Source of the DNA: Apium graveolens
Taxonomy: Eukaryota; Streptophyta; Magnoliopsida; Apiales; Apiaceae
Assembly (NCBI RefSeq): GCF_009905375.1
Contig: NC_133655.1
Span: forward strand, 34,232,398-34,296,397
Reading direction: 5' to 3'
DNA length: 64,000 nucleotides
In this document: piece after piece, positions 1 through 11,037 of the stretch
How the letters are laid out: every line of letters starts with the position of its first letter
Position numbering within the stretch: position 1 is the stretch's first letter
Notes under the pieces: generated by a model
The model's database searches: none
What the model saw: the letters and a program-made list of their open reading frames with translations, nothing else
What the model was told of the DNA's origin: nothing
Program-made: the position numbers and the translations under genes

Positions 1-282
1 TGTCTTAACGCAGACGCGATTATCTTGCTGTGCTATATAAGAAGCACCCTAATTCCTTATGCGAAGCGTCACTTACAAATCACAAAATCTCCTTTTTCCC
101 TCCGGCAACGCCAACATAGGGGTCGTCACCAACCTTTGCTTCAGTTCTTGAAAGTTGTTCTCGCATTTCTCTGTCCATTCAAACTTCTTAGTCTTACGAG
201 TAAGCCGCGTTAAAGGGGCTACTATCTTTACAAACTTGAACGAATCTCCGGTAGTGACCAGCCAATCCTACCTCTGGTAATT
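1..282 (-). pseudogene. gypsy1 RT C-terminus / RNase H remnant
   Basis: On the minus strand from about 274 downwards the sequence encodes GLAGHYRRFVQ, the motif at the end of gypsy reverse transcriptase. After a one-base frame change it encodes a KIVAPLTRLTRKTKKFEW-like segment and then an LVTTPMLALPEGK-like segment, the connection into RNase H. Several frame changes and stops follow, so no protein can be made. The joint to the leader lies near 283, where the expected conserved stretch before GLAG is missing. Confidence 0.75.
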
Positions 283-317
283 CCCCGAACCATGGTCATC
301 AATTCCTCAGTGGTCCT

Positions 318-535
318 TTATTCATTCTTGTCAGGACCTTCCACGGGATTCTTCTCAGCAACAATCCCTTCTAGGACAACATCCTCAACCGCTACATCCT
401 CAATATGAACATCATCCGGTCCCTCATTAGGGTGTTCCATTGGATCCACAATCTGATCTCCAATAACTAATAAAACATCATCGCGTTGTTGCTCCTCAAC
501 CTCAGGGTTCGGAGTCCCGCTACCATATACGATAA
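318..535 (-). pseudogene. acidic open frame in gypsy1 leader (pre-gag ORF remnant)
   Basis: About 71 codons read open on the minus strand and end at a TAA at 318-320. The product is rich in Glu, Asp and Val. No in-frame ATG is obvious. Its place between PBS and gag matches the small pre-gag ORFs of gypsy2 (25248-25760) and gypsy3 (44929-45306) in this window. Function unknown. Confidence 0.4.
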
Positions 536-695
536 CGAACTACGCTTATATCACGATATTTATAAGGGTTCCCCTAAGGGTTTTAACTGTCAGTACTACA
601 TTAGGTAGTCCGACTATGAACTTGGCAAGAGTTCTTATTATCTTAGTGAACTTATTATCTTAACGTCACATCATCTCTGAGATTTATAACGCTTA

Positions 696-707
696 GCTCT
701 GATACCA
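696..707 (-). other. gypsy1 primer binding site (initiator Met tRNA)
   Basis: The minus strand reads TGGTATCAGAGC, the complement of the 3' end of plant initiator Met tRNA. It lies four bases inside the LTR end at 712, as expected for minus-strand cDNA priming. Confidence 0.85.
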
Positions 708-711
708 TTTC

Positions 712-3700
712 TGTAACACCCCCAAATCCGGGGTCGGGGATCCGGGTTGTCACGAGTTCCATTTCCCTTAATAACATCCAATCTTAATAATTACTCAACT
801 ACTCTGTACTGTGACCCCACAATAAACACACACACCACACGTTATAGTCTCAGAGATGAACATCCAAAAATAACCACAAGTCATTTTATTCCACAATTAT
901 CTGCCAATACACCTTAAAAGGTTTTCTGAATAAATTTATATTTCTTTGCCATTATTACAATTCATAAATATATATAAATCTGGTACATCAAAAGTTGAAA
1001 GCCTAGCCTATTGGTAGTTCCTACCTCAGCTACAGCACATCAACGCCTATAGGAAACTGCGGAATGTTTCCTATCCGCTCGCGAATTGGGAGCTTGGTCC
1101 TGTTCATCTTGCCTATCTGATGTTGTGTGATGAAAGAAGAAAGCAAGGGTGAGCAGCAAGCCCACCAAAATAATATGTATAATGATTAACAATATATGAG
1201 ACTTCTCATAGTACTCATGAAAGTCTTGGTCAAAAGAAATGAACCAAGTTTGATATTTTAATGCGATGAAGTCGCAAAATATTTAGTATATATAAATATA
1301 TACTTTTCAAAATCTTGGAAGTCCTCTTCCATGCATAATATACACAAAGTTCTAGTTTATAACTGTATAAAAATATCGTTGCAAGGTGATCTAATATATC
1401 TAACCTTGTCTCAACGTTTTTCTGAAAATCTTTGTCATACATAAGATAATCATTTACTAGATATAAGTTTAAAAGATAAAGTTACAAGATACTCCAATAT
1501 ACTTATATCTTTTTCCAAATACTACTTGAACTACCACCGTTCAAGTTATAATTAATTTCAAAAGTTCATCACACTGATGAGACTACAAGATAAGACTTGA
1601 ATAGATTCAATCTTTGAAATATTTTGAAGGAAATGAAGTTATGATATACTTCATTAAGTCCCGATATATATATACACCTATATATATACATACGTTTCCT
1701 GAAAACCTCTGTCATGTAAAGTATGAACAGAATTGCAATATCCAATAAATTTGGAAAGGAAAGAATTGTGGCATAAACCTGATATCTTGCTGATCAGGCA
1801 AAGATACCAATAAGTAACCTTTTCTAATAGTAGATGGACGAATTCCCCACTGGTCATCACCCTGGTCTCAATAGGACCTTATGTTTGACTGCCACTCAGC
1901 CACTTATGCATTTGATGGACTCCCACTGAGCCACTTACACTATCATGGACGCCCACTGAGCCCATGTTGCTTATGCCGACTCAATAGATGGACTTACTTC
2001 CCGAACGTTGGGTAAGTAATCAATTCATTTACCAAAACTGCAACCTTGTTGCGAATATAAAATACACCGTAGAGCCGGATCCCTTAGATTTTTGAGCGAG
2101 TATTCAAGTCCCCTTAAAATGGAAGATCTTGAATTTGAAAACAAGTTTTGGGATCCGCTCTACCCTTTTTAAATTCATTTTGAAGACTCGAAAACATTTT
2201 TAAGAATGTTTGGAGTAATGCTGATTTATGAAATAAATCAGTCCCAATATGAAAGAAATATCTGAATATTATTATTTAAATAATATTCCCATAAAGAATA
2301 ATGGAGGTAGAAGTTGGAAAACTTATACTCGAATGAATAGCAAATAATCAAAGATATACTTATACGAAAGTAATATCTTTATTTGAATAAAAAAATAAGT
2401 TTGATTATCGACACCTTATTCTTTAATACAATAAAGAATATTATTAAGTAATAAGCGGAGTCATAATACCTCGAATGAATACTATAAATAATATTCATAA
2501 AATAAAGGAGTCATACATCCTCAAATGAATATCCAAGTAATATTCAATAATAATATAAACTGAGTCATAAGCCCTCGAATGAATATTCAAATAATATTCA
2601 AATAATAAAATGAACTGAGTCATAAGCCCTCGAATGAATACTCGAATTAATATTCAATTAAGTAAAATAAAGGTATCGAATAAACCTTATTCGATCAATA
2701 GTTTTAAAAACTATAACCATATATATATATATATAAATATATGTATATATATATAATATACTCGGGAACATCGACTCCCGGTTTAGAAATATGTTCACCT
2801 TTTATCCCCTATACTAAGGGTATACGCAACTACTTGCTTATTTCTAGCATAGGTATTATGCAACTATAAGCATTGAAATCAACAGATAGATAACCAGATT
2901 ACGAAACAGACATGTATATATACCATATCAGCATGCTCCAATATATCACAAAATTTGCTAATAACAATCATGCACTATCACAAGATAATGCATATACACA
3001 TATACATCACCACAACAGTATAACGGGTAGAAAACTTGCCTGAGCGACTTGGGGTGATAAAAGGCTCGGGACGAGTTTGGTAACCTATAAACAACAAGTA
3101 AGTTGGAATTAAACCAAAGTCACTTGTAAATCTATACTTTAACTAATAGACTCTAACGCTTATTTTGCGCTTACTGATTCACTTAAGTCACTCGAGTACC
3201 CTCGGCTCCACCATTTTTAATAATTTAACCTTTACGAGGTTTAAGGCGATTCCTTCGCGAGTGTCTTACTAACTACCTAACACACTTACCATAAATGTTT
3301 CATACATTAATTAACCCTTTTTGGTCTTTAACCTATGTTTCAAAGTAAGGCGAGGGGAAAAGTTTCGTTCGCGAAACGCCGTTACTTGAAACGGTCGTTT
3401 CTCCTAAACCGTGCATCAGAATCGAACGAACTACATATCAAAACGAAGCTCGTAACACGAACTATCTAAACATGGCAATGGTCATAATCTAGCAGGGGTT
3501 CTCGGGTCCTAATGTTATGCACAAACGCAGTCCAAAGAAAATCGGATGTTACGACGGCTATGTTTACGCGATTTCCCAATTTAAAACCATTCAAAACCAA
3601 CCCAATTCAACCTCAAATCAAACATACAACCAACATCCATCCTTATCACATCATATCAGCCCCAACCAATTCAATTTTAACATTCATACTTATGCCTAAG

Positions 3701-4828
3701 CTTGAATTTAACTATACTACAATCTTTTAACCAAAACAACAACATTTACCATTCCATTTCAATACCATTTCAATCCCAAACTCTAAATCACAAACATTAA
3801 GCTACAATATCACCCTACTAATCAAAATCATCTTATAATACATAGGAATCTAGGGTTTGGAGATGATATACCTTCCTCGAAGTGGTGGGAGGAGCTAGGA
3901 AGCCTTAAGAAGCCTTGAGAAGTCTTAGGAATGCTTGGATCTTCAAGGAAATCAAGAAAAAATTCAAGTTAAAAACTTGAAAACACTATTCATTGTCTTC
4001 TTCATTGATTAAATGAAGAAGATTGAGAAGGAATTGATGGCTTAAACTCATGATATAGCCCTAACTAAGCATAAGGATGATTAGGGAATTAACTCACCAA
4101 TTTAGGAAGCTTGGATCTTTGATTTTGAATTTCTTTGCCTTTAAAATGTCAAAAAGCCGAGAGCATGAAGAACAATGCCTTGGTTTCTTCTTTTTTGATT
4201 TTGATGAAAAATGATTTGCTTGGCTTGGTTAGTTTGATTTTGTGTTTTTTTTAGTAAATTACCTAGTTGCCCTTGATTTTGTGTGGTTAAAAAGCCACCA
4301 CATCTCCTTCCTACCCATGTCATGCCCATGTCATGTGGTGATGTCATCTTTCCCTCCTTGTCCTCTTCTCATTGGTTGGGTGACATCACTCTCTCTAATC
4401 CCTTTGATTAACTTCCTAATTGTTTGCCTATGACCGCTGATCTGTTATACGGTTCGCTTAATTTTCGTTCTCGTTTATCGTTTGAGGGATCATACCCGGG
4501 ATCTTATTACTTAGGTTCCCTTAACCTTTCTCAATACATTATATTCCTTTTTATGATCCTCTATTATAATCCTTTAATTTAAATCCTTTTATCCTGTTAC
4601 CTTATACTCAATTCTTTCCGTATCTATTGGATTTCCGGGAAAAATCAAAGTGTTCGGATTTGGATTCTGACGATCTTTACATACACTTATATCCCATATA
4701 AAGTACTAATAAAATCTCAGAATATCCATATTAGAACCCCTACATAGTGTGGCATGAAAAGTTTTCTCATTCAGCAAAAACACTATTCATAAGGGTTTCA
4801 AAATTTCCCAAAAATTGGGGTTATTACA
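712..4828 (-). repeat. gypsy1 5' LTR, 4.1 kb
   Basis: In plus orientation it begins TGTAACACCCCC at 712 and ends GGGGTTATTACA at 4828, so both termini obey the TG...CA rule. It holds no convincing gene: short open frames at 1230, 1678, 3512 and 4141 have no recognisable product. A short AT microsatellite lies near 2720-2756. The partner LTR is outside the window. Confidence 0.8.
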
Positions 4829-5770
4829 TATATATTCAAACACAAATGTAAAGAACACAAAAAACTTAAAAAAATTTCTGGTGGATTTGTTGTTCCATCA
4901 GAGATGTGTTATTTCAGAAAAACTGTGATTCAAAGAATTAAATCACAGCTGCGTCCTAGTACAAACTAGATGATTTTCTCTCTAGATTTTTCCAAACAGC
5001 TCTGGAAAATTCACTATCTAATTACTAGCTGCTACTTGGTTTATATATCACCAAGTTTACAAGTGAAGACAAAACTGTAAAATACAATTAAAAGATTCTT
5101 CACATGTTTCTTCTTCATTTCTCTATCCAATTCAATTTAGGTTTAGCTATGAATCTTTGAATACTTCCTTGTTTACACCAGAATGGAAATGCTGCATTTT
5201 CTTGATTCCTCCTAGAGGCTGCCACATTCCAGTTTGTCTCTGTCAACCCATGTGCCTCTGTCAGCTTATGAATTGTCACTATCAACTGCTATTGAACTAA
5301 GCATCCGTTGAAGCTTTCATCCGTTGATGACTTTATCCGTTGAAGCTTTATCCGTTGATGCATTAGCAGTTGAAGCTTTATCCGTTGAAGCACTCATCCA
5401 TTGATGGATGTTATCCGTTGAAGCTTTAGAGACATCCGTTGAAGCTTTGTTTCTCATCCGTTGAAGGCCTTTAATATCAGTTGATACTACTTCACTTATA
5501 CAAAATTATAAGGCATGAAATATTTACAATTAGCCCTACTATTTGCATATCCACTAGTAGTCAACATGACTGATAATTTCCCACAACATCTAAGAATTAC
5601 AACTTAAATACATAGAATGAAATGTGCTACAATACTAAACTTATTTCTAAGTAAAGCTACTCCTTCAACGGATAGCCAAAATGGTCTTATCCGTTGAGGC
5701 TACAAACACTAGATTTCTACTTAAGTATTTTGTTTAACTTATCATCAAACTAATACACATATTCCTAACA
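4829..5770 (-). repeat. copia1 3' LTR, truncated by gypsy1
   Basis: Position 4829 corresponds to 17006 in the other LTR, so about 146 bases of this copy are missing, displaced by the gypsy1 insertion. It ends ATTCCTAACA at 5770, next to the PPT. It keeps 264 bases (5450-5713 or equivalent) that are deleted in the other LTR. A TATA-like box (minus strand TATATAAACC) lies near 5039. Confidence 0.88.
5300..5470 (-). repeat. short degenerate array of the ATCCGTTGA motif in copia1 LTR
   Basis: About nine closely spaced copies of ATCCGTTGA(A/T)G occur within 170 bases, spaced mostly by multiples of about 15 bases. The same array at 17480-17640 in the other LTR carries one additional 15-base unit (GAAGCTTTATCCGTT), which shows that copy number changes. 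Two more copies lie at about 5663 and 5690 in opposite orientations. Confidence 0.9.
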
Positions 5771-5784
5771 ATCTCCCCCAATTT
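5771..5784 (-). other. copia1 polypurine tract
   Basis: The minus strand reads AAATTGGGGGAGAT directly before the LTR start TGTTAGGAAT. This is the expected plus-strand DNA primer site. Confidence 0.85.
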
Positions 5785-5958
5785 ATGTCTACTAGAACTG
5801 TAGGCATAAATTTGGGTTTAACTTGATGATAACAAAACACTTATCAAACATATGAACTAAAATAAAGTAGAAATTCAAAAGTGCTACAAAAATGTGTATA
5901 CTGAAATAGAATTGAAGAATTACATTGTTTCCAAGGGTGCTCCTTAAGCCTGAGTAGA

Positions 5959-7215
5959 TTAATTTCTTTTCCTTTGATCCCTTGTTTTCTTCCCTAGCCT
6001 CCTGTCATTCTCCTCTATTTGGAGTTGGAGTTGTCTGTAGAATTCAGCTTCATCTTCTTCATTGATGTCCAACTTAGATTGCATATCCTTGAGAGTTTCA
6101 TTACTGGCAATCTTGAGCTGATCTTCAAGTCTGAAAAATCTTCTGACTCCTTTATTGTCTCTGAACTCCATCAACCAATGAGGTGATTTATGAACTGTAA
6201 TTCCTCTCTCTGGGATGAGTAATGTTCTAGGCAAGGCATTGGGCTCCTACCAAGTTTTCCTTACGCTGGCAATCTTGTTGAGAATCTCAGTTTTGGCAGT
6301 CCTAGTAAAGCCAGAATCCCTTTTTATAGCTGAGTAGACTCTAACCAAGGTAGAATAGCCTTCATCCAGAATTCTGTAAAGAGGCCAAGTCCTTTCCCCA
6401 CTTCCTTTATATTTGAACACTAGTCTTTTTGGAAGCTGTCTGTAGGCATCTATTCCCCTTACTTCCTCCAGCTCATCCAGATAGAGTTCAATGTCTGTAA
6501 ATTCCTTTATGTCACAAATGTGAACATAATCATCCTTTGAGGCTTGTGGCTTAGGCTTAGGCTTCTGAGTGAATTTGATTGAGGTTAGAGGAGGTGTTGA
6601 TTTGATTTTTCTTTTCTGTTTCTTTAATGGTGGAGAAGTGGTTAAGAAAGTGGGCAATTTGATGGTGTTCCAATCAATTAGTTCCTCCTTAGGAGTGATT
6701 GTTTCACCATGGATGTTTATGACGGGGTCAGGCACAATGGGTTCAGGAATAAAAGGTAGTGGTTTGGATTTTGATTGGGTATCTTCAGTTTCATATATAA
6801 TCTTCCTTTTTGCATTGGACTTCTTTATGTTCCCTTTCTGCCATTCCTTTCTTTCCTTGCTTCTTTCTTCCACATCATCATTAAGCATGTCCCCCATACC
6901 TACATCTTCACCCTTGTCTTCAATTTCTTTCTTTTCTTCAGCTTGACTTGACTTTAGCTATTTTTCAAGCTTTGCTTGTGCTCTTTTGTCAGCCTTTAAC
7001 TTTTTAGCTTCTTCTTTAAACCTTCTGACTTCTTCCCTCTTGGCTATTGAGAATTTGGGATGTCCTTGTATCACACAGATACTCTTTCCCTCTCTAAAGA
7101 TAATAGCCATGTTCATTCTTTTAACCACATCCTTGGTCTCCTTGTGCTTCATGATATTACCACCCAAAACCTTGTCTTCATCAGGCTTTAGAAGAGGAAA
7201 ATCCACTCCTTTCAA
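5959..7215 (-). pseudogene. copia1 ORF3, C-terminal part
   Basis: One minus-strand frame runs from 7215 to 5959 and is broken only by stops at 6955-6957 and 6244-6246. It encodes a lysine-rich charged protein. The middle has proline- and lysine-rich stretches. The C-terminal ~90 residues (HKSPHWLMEF to RDQRKRN) are rich in Glu, Gln and Arg and look helical. No transmembrane segment or signal peptide is visible. It is the downstream part of the long ORF that starts near 10493, reached after a frame change between 7374 and 7215. Function unknown; the position is that called env-like in SIRE elements. Confidence 0.6.
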
Positions 7216-7373
7216 CTGAGCAAGGCTTAGAGGGTTCTTTGTAGAGTCCTTGTTGGATCAGTTGTTAGGCTTGAGAACCATAGGTTTCAGATTATTGGAA
7301 GAAGTCTCTCAAACCTTATTCCTCCTTACTGGCTTGAGCTCCATAATGATTAGCTCCACCTTTGTGTTATGCT

Positions 7374-9992
7374 TCACAGATTGTGATTTTGAAGTTGTAA
7401 ACCAAAAATTTGTTGCATCCTTTCATCAATTTTCCTCCTTTGCTTTTTGACTTTCATCTCAGCTGCTGCTATCTGGATTAGATCAATTACATCAAGCTTT
7501 CCTCTGATTTGAAGTGTTGGAGAAGTGGTGATGGCAGGGACTAGCACTTTAGATATTTGAACTTTTGTTGATGGCTCTCCTTCCCTTTCTCCTTTATTCT
7601 CCCCCTTTTTGTTATCATCAAGGATAGAGGTCAAGCCTTGTGCTTTTGCCAGCTGTAATAGTAGACTTGTCTGAGATTGTTGATTTTGAAGAATGGTGAC
7701 CATAGAGTCTTCAATGACTTGAATTCTGTTTTCCAACTTGGCCAGCCTCTTGTCAGCATCAGATTCTCTCCTCAATCTCAGCAACAAATCTTGCATTGTA
7801 CCATAAGGCATGACTGAATCCAACTTCTCAGAAATGTAGGATTTCAGATCAGCAATATCCTTTTTGAGTTCATCCACACTCAAATTCTGTCTGATGTGCT
7901 GCAACTGCAAGAGATGCAGAGAGTCTAGATGAGCTTGAAGAATAGCCTTGGTACCAGCATCTGAAGTGTCCTGAAGGGCCTTTTGAATAGCCATAACCTG
8001 CTTGACCAAAGCTACACCAAACTGTCCTGGTGTAGATTTCTTTGTCCATGCCCATTTAGGTAAATTTGGAGCAGAACTTGGGCCTGCATCTCCCCCTAAG
8101 TTCATGCTCCCATCCAAAGAAATAGAGTCATCATCATTAGAATTTACTTCAAATTCTTCAGATGGCTCACCAGCTTGAGAAGGCATCCTATTAACAGCAG
8201 CTTTATCTCTTTGAAGAGATTCTGAAGTGTGCACTATGTTCAAAGTCTGCTCTGCCTCCACATTGCCCTGAGCAGCCAACAGTTGATAGGCTGAAACAGG
8301 ATGAGTAAAAGTGTCAGCATCCAAGGAAATGTTATCAATTTCAGCTTTGTAATATTGCTGAAATTGTCTTCCCTTTTCAGTATCATCCACAATCATTGAC
8401 TCACTAGCAATGGCTGGATCCACCCTTATGGCTTCTGTACCTGCTTTTCTCTCATTTTCTCTATATTCTTGCATCAGGGGCTCCCCCTGGCTCACACACA
8501 CCCTCACACCCTCACCCTCACCTACTAAGGTGGCACTCCCCTCACTCACTTTTGCCATGCTGGAAGAAATAGCATGCATATTTTGACTCTCAACCTCTCC
8601 TTTTGCCTGGGAGCAACCCAGCCTCTCACTCAAATTATCACTCCCTTCCCTCAATCCTAGAAGTGATTGTACAGTAACCATGTCTTCTACACTTGGAATT
8701 GATTCAGTTATATGTGTAGAGACCATCAACGGATAGGGAGTATCCGTCGAAGTGGAAACTGATGATATCAACGGATAACTGCTGTTAAACTTATCCGTCG
8801 AAGAACAACCATATGTCAACGGATGAGAGATATCCGTTATAGAAGGAAAAGATATAGATATTGAAAGTGACATAATTGTTGAATCTGTGTGAATTGATTT
8901 TAAGTGAGGTGACATAGATTCTTCAACTAAGTCTGAAAGAATTGGCTGATGATCCAACAAATCATCTAAAAGATGATGATCACCAGGATTTGAGTGGGGC
9001 TCCTCCCTGAGTTTTAAAGAGGGAGAATCAGGAATTGATGTGAATATCATATCCACATCCAGAGATGGTGATGGAGAATTTGGTGATTGATGTGTGTCTA
9101 TTATGAGATAATGGGGCTGTGACTCCACATTTGCTGGAGCCACATCAAACTGAATTTGAGAAGGCAAAGATACAGGTGGATATATCTGTGCAGTGTGTGC
9201 CCCCTGTGTTGAAACTAGGGTTTTAGCCTTCTTTCTTCTTGAAAAGGCTTTGATAGGTGAATATGTGGCTTCAGTATCCCTCCCTCTTTTGTTATGTGTC
9301 CCTGGTTGGGGACTATTTTCAATAGCTGCATCCTTTTGGGAGGATGCAACTAGGGATGTGTTTGACTCCTTTTGAACCACCACAGTCGTTTGAGAAATTG
9401 TGGCTTGGCTGGCTAGGGTACCACTCACCTCTCCCACCTTATCCTGGGGGGTTTCTTGATGTTCACCCCTCCCCTCACCACTCACACCCTGTTCACTCCC
9501 TTCAGGGTTTATGGTAGTTGTTACAACTGTTGTCTTTTGAGAAACAACAGAGGTGGTTTTCTTTGACTTGTGTTTTGGAATTTTAGTTTTGGTGGCTTTG
9601 GTAGGAATCTGTTGGGACAAAGACACATATTCCATTGCCACACTAGAAGGCAAAGAAACAATGGGGTTGGAAGAGGTAGGAGTTGAAGAAGTATTTACCT
9701 CACTTACCTGAGGTGCATTCATTTTTGGTAAATATACCAATGGCACCTGGCTGTTGAGGTTAATTCTTAAAAGGTCTGCAAGGACCCTTTTCTCTTGTGC
9801 CCAGTATTTGAGTTTATTGCTCTCATTAGTTATGACCAAACCTTCAGCAACATGGTTAGCCAATAACATAAAGAATCTAGCATAGTAGATGTTATGAGGT
9901 CTATTAGCTTTGTTACCTAACCTGGAACCTAATTCTAGCATGACATAGTTGCTAAAATTAAAGTACCTATCAGAAACTAGCATATAGAGCAT
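7374..9992 (-). CDS. copia1 ORF3, main segment (872 codons)
   Basis: A long uninterrupted minus-strand frame encodes a Ser/Thr/Pro/Gln-rich, probably largely disordered protein. The N-terminal ~110 residues are compact (YARFFMLLANHVAEGL region) and continue the domain begun at 10493-10080. The middle carries KHKSKKTT-type basic patches and Ser-rich blocks. Residues ~680-800 look helical (DELKKDIADLKSYISEKLD, LAKLENRIQVIEDSM), a likely coiled coil. The DNA contains copies of the TCAACGGAT / ATCCGTCGA motif at about 8728-8850. It is in the same frame as the upstream segment, separated by a single TAA. It occupies the env-like position but has no visible signal peptide or membrane anchor. Confidence 0.65.
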   Translation of the reverse strand: MLYMLVSDRYFNFSNYVMLELGSRLGNKANRPHNIYYARFFMLLANHVAEGLVITNESNKLKYWAQEKRVLADLLRINLNSQVPLVYLPKMNAPQVSEVNTSSTPTSSNPIVSLPSSVAMEYVSLSQQIPTKATKTKIPKHKSKKTTSVVSQKTTVVTTTINPEGSEQGVSGEGRGEHQETPQDKVGEVSGTLASQATISQTTVVVQKESNTSLVASSQKDAAIENSPQPGTHNKRGRDTEATYSPIKAFSRRKKAKTLVSTQGAHTAQIYPPVSLPSQIQFDVAPANVESQPHYLIIDTHQSPNSPSPSLDVDMIFTSIPDSPSLKLREEPHSNPGDHHLLDDLLDHQPILSDLVEESMSPHLKSIHTDSTIMSLSISISFPSITDISHPLTYGCSSTDKFNSSYPLISSVSTSTDTPYPLMVSTHITESIPSVEDMVTVQSLLGLREGSDNLSERLGCSQAKGEVESQNMHAISSSMAKVSEGSATLVGEGEGVRVCVSQGEPLMQEYRENERKAGTEAIRVDPAIASESMIVDDTEKGRQFQQYYKAEIDNISLDADTFTHPVSAYQLLAAQGNVEAEQTLNIVHTSESLQRDKAAVNRMPSQAGEPSEEFEVNSNDDDSISLDGSMNLGGDAGPSSAPNLPKWAWTKKSTPGQFGVALVKQVMAIQKALQDTSDAGTKAILQAHLDSLHLLQLQHIRQNLSVDELKKDIADLKSYISEKLDSVMPYGTMQDLLLRLRRESDADKRLAKLENRIQVIEDSMVTILQNQQSQTSLLLQLAKAQGLTSILDDNKKGENKGEREGEPSTKVQISKVLVPAITTSPTLQIRGKLDVIDLIQIAAAEMKVKKQRRKIDERMQQIFGLQLQNHNL

Positions 9993-10079
9993 ATTAACAA
10001 GAGATGAAGTTATGGCATCAAAATTGCTAATCTTCCCAGAGAAAACCTTGATAAAGGCATCTCCAGGAAAACTCCATTC

Positions 10080-10493
10080 TTACCTAAGGCCCTTTCTTCT
10101 AATGCTCCCTAAACTAGCAGAATCAAAAAAATAGCCTATGGAATCTAACATAGCAGATACATCATTATCAGTGTGTGGTGTCATGGCATTATTCTCAGGT
10201 AGCTTAAAGCAAGACTGTATATCATCACAGTTAATACAGTAATCCTTACCTTTGAGAGAGAAAGTAATGGTCATATCTGTGGAGTTGAACTCTGCAGTTG
10301 TCCAAATTTCCTCAATTACCTCATAATAGATAGTTGGGGCTTCCAGCATTGCATAGCTTAGTTTGCAGTTCTTGATGAAGTCCATCATCTTGTGATAATC
10401 TGAGTGGGCTTCATTCTTTTCCACCAAGGCTACGAAATTGTTCTTTTCATAAACAAAGCCAGACTGAGACATAATCTTGACTACTGGTACCAT
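10080..10493 (-). pseudogene. copia1 ORF3, N-terminal segment
   Basis: A likely start is the ATG at 10493. The frame ends at a TAA at 10080-10082, and the same frame continues open beyond it into the 872-codon segment, so this looks like one nonsense change. The protein contains a YCINCDDIQSCFKLPENN segment that resembles the N-terminal domain of plant transposon-associated proteins of unknown function often found in SIRE-like ORF3. No signal peptide is visible at this start. Confidence 0.55.
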
Positions 10494-10589
10494 TGTTGTG
10501 AGTAGAGGTTGCAGAGAAAAGATTGAGAGTTTTGGGAGAGAAAGATAGTAAAAATTGCAAGAAAGCGTAAAGTGAAAATAAGAATTCAA

Positions 10590-11037
10590 TGGGATTTTAT
10601 ACTTTCTCGAATTAAAACGTAAATAGAATGATTAAATAATACTTTTAAGTAAATTACAACCGTTTGAGAATAAAGAAAACTGTAGAAATTCTGAAAACTG
10701 CCTTTAATATAAATACATACAACTGTGTATATATGTATCAACGGTTAAGTAAACGAATCAACGACTGTGACTCACTTAAAGTAACTGATGTGACACTTCA
10801 ACGGATGAGGTAAATAGTTATCCGTTGAAGATTAACACTGTTTTTATCCGTTGAAGGATAAAATTACCAAAAATGTATTTATCTTTCAACGGATAATGAA
10901 CATCCGTTGATAGAACAATTTTGGCTTTCAACGGATATGGAATATCCATTGATAGAATAAACTTTACTTAAAGCCAACTTTGTTCTTGCCACAAATTCAT
11001 TTCAGGCTTCAAAGCAGATTATAATGAGGACATGAAT
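10590..11037 (-). other. copia1 pol-ORF3 spacer with inverted motif pairs
   Basis: No gene is seen. Between about 10738 and 10960 there are at least seven copies of CAACGGAT or its complement ATCCGTTG, several as inverted pairs 20-40 bases apart (for example near 10798/10820 and 10890/10902). These could fold into short hairpins in the RNA. Confidence 0.75.

Larger units (their letters stand above)
1..4828 (-). mobile_element. gypsy1: internally deleted Ty3/gypsy element, 5' end only
   Basis: The minus strand carries, in element order, a 4.1-kb LTR (712-4828), a Met-tRNA type primer binding site (696-707), a leader with a short acidic open frame, and then reverse transcriptase/RNase H sequence at the window edge. 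Gag, protease and most of RT are missing between the leader and about position 282, so this is an internally deleted copy. The LTR starts TG and ends CA in element sense and abuts a SIRE-like copia LTR at 4829. It therefore inserted into that LTR, and the rest of gypsy1 lies left of the window. The long LTR and PBS suggest the Tekay/Del chromovirus group (inference). Confidence 0.8.

Noticed and set aside
1230..4433. Several 60-72 codon frames inside the gypsy1 LTR
   Set aside because: Short, low complexity, no conserved motif. They lie in an LTR where no gene is expected.
5290..5470. CRISPR-like array
   Set aside because: Units are about 15 bases without unique spacers, in a plant retrotransposon LTR.
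6569..6946. 125-codon plus-strand frame
   Set aside because: It is antisense to the copia1 ORF3 frame, hydrophobic only because it mirrors Lys/Glu codons.
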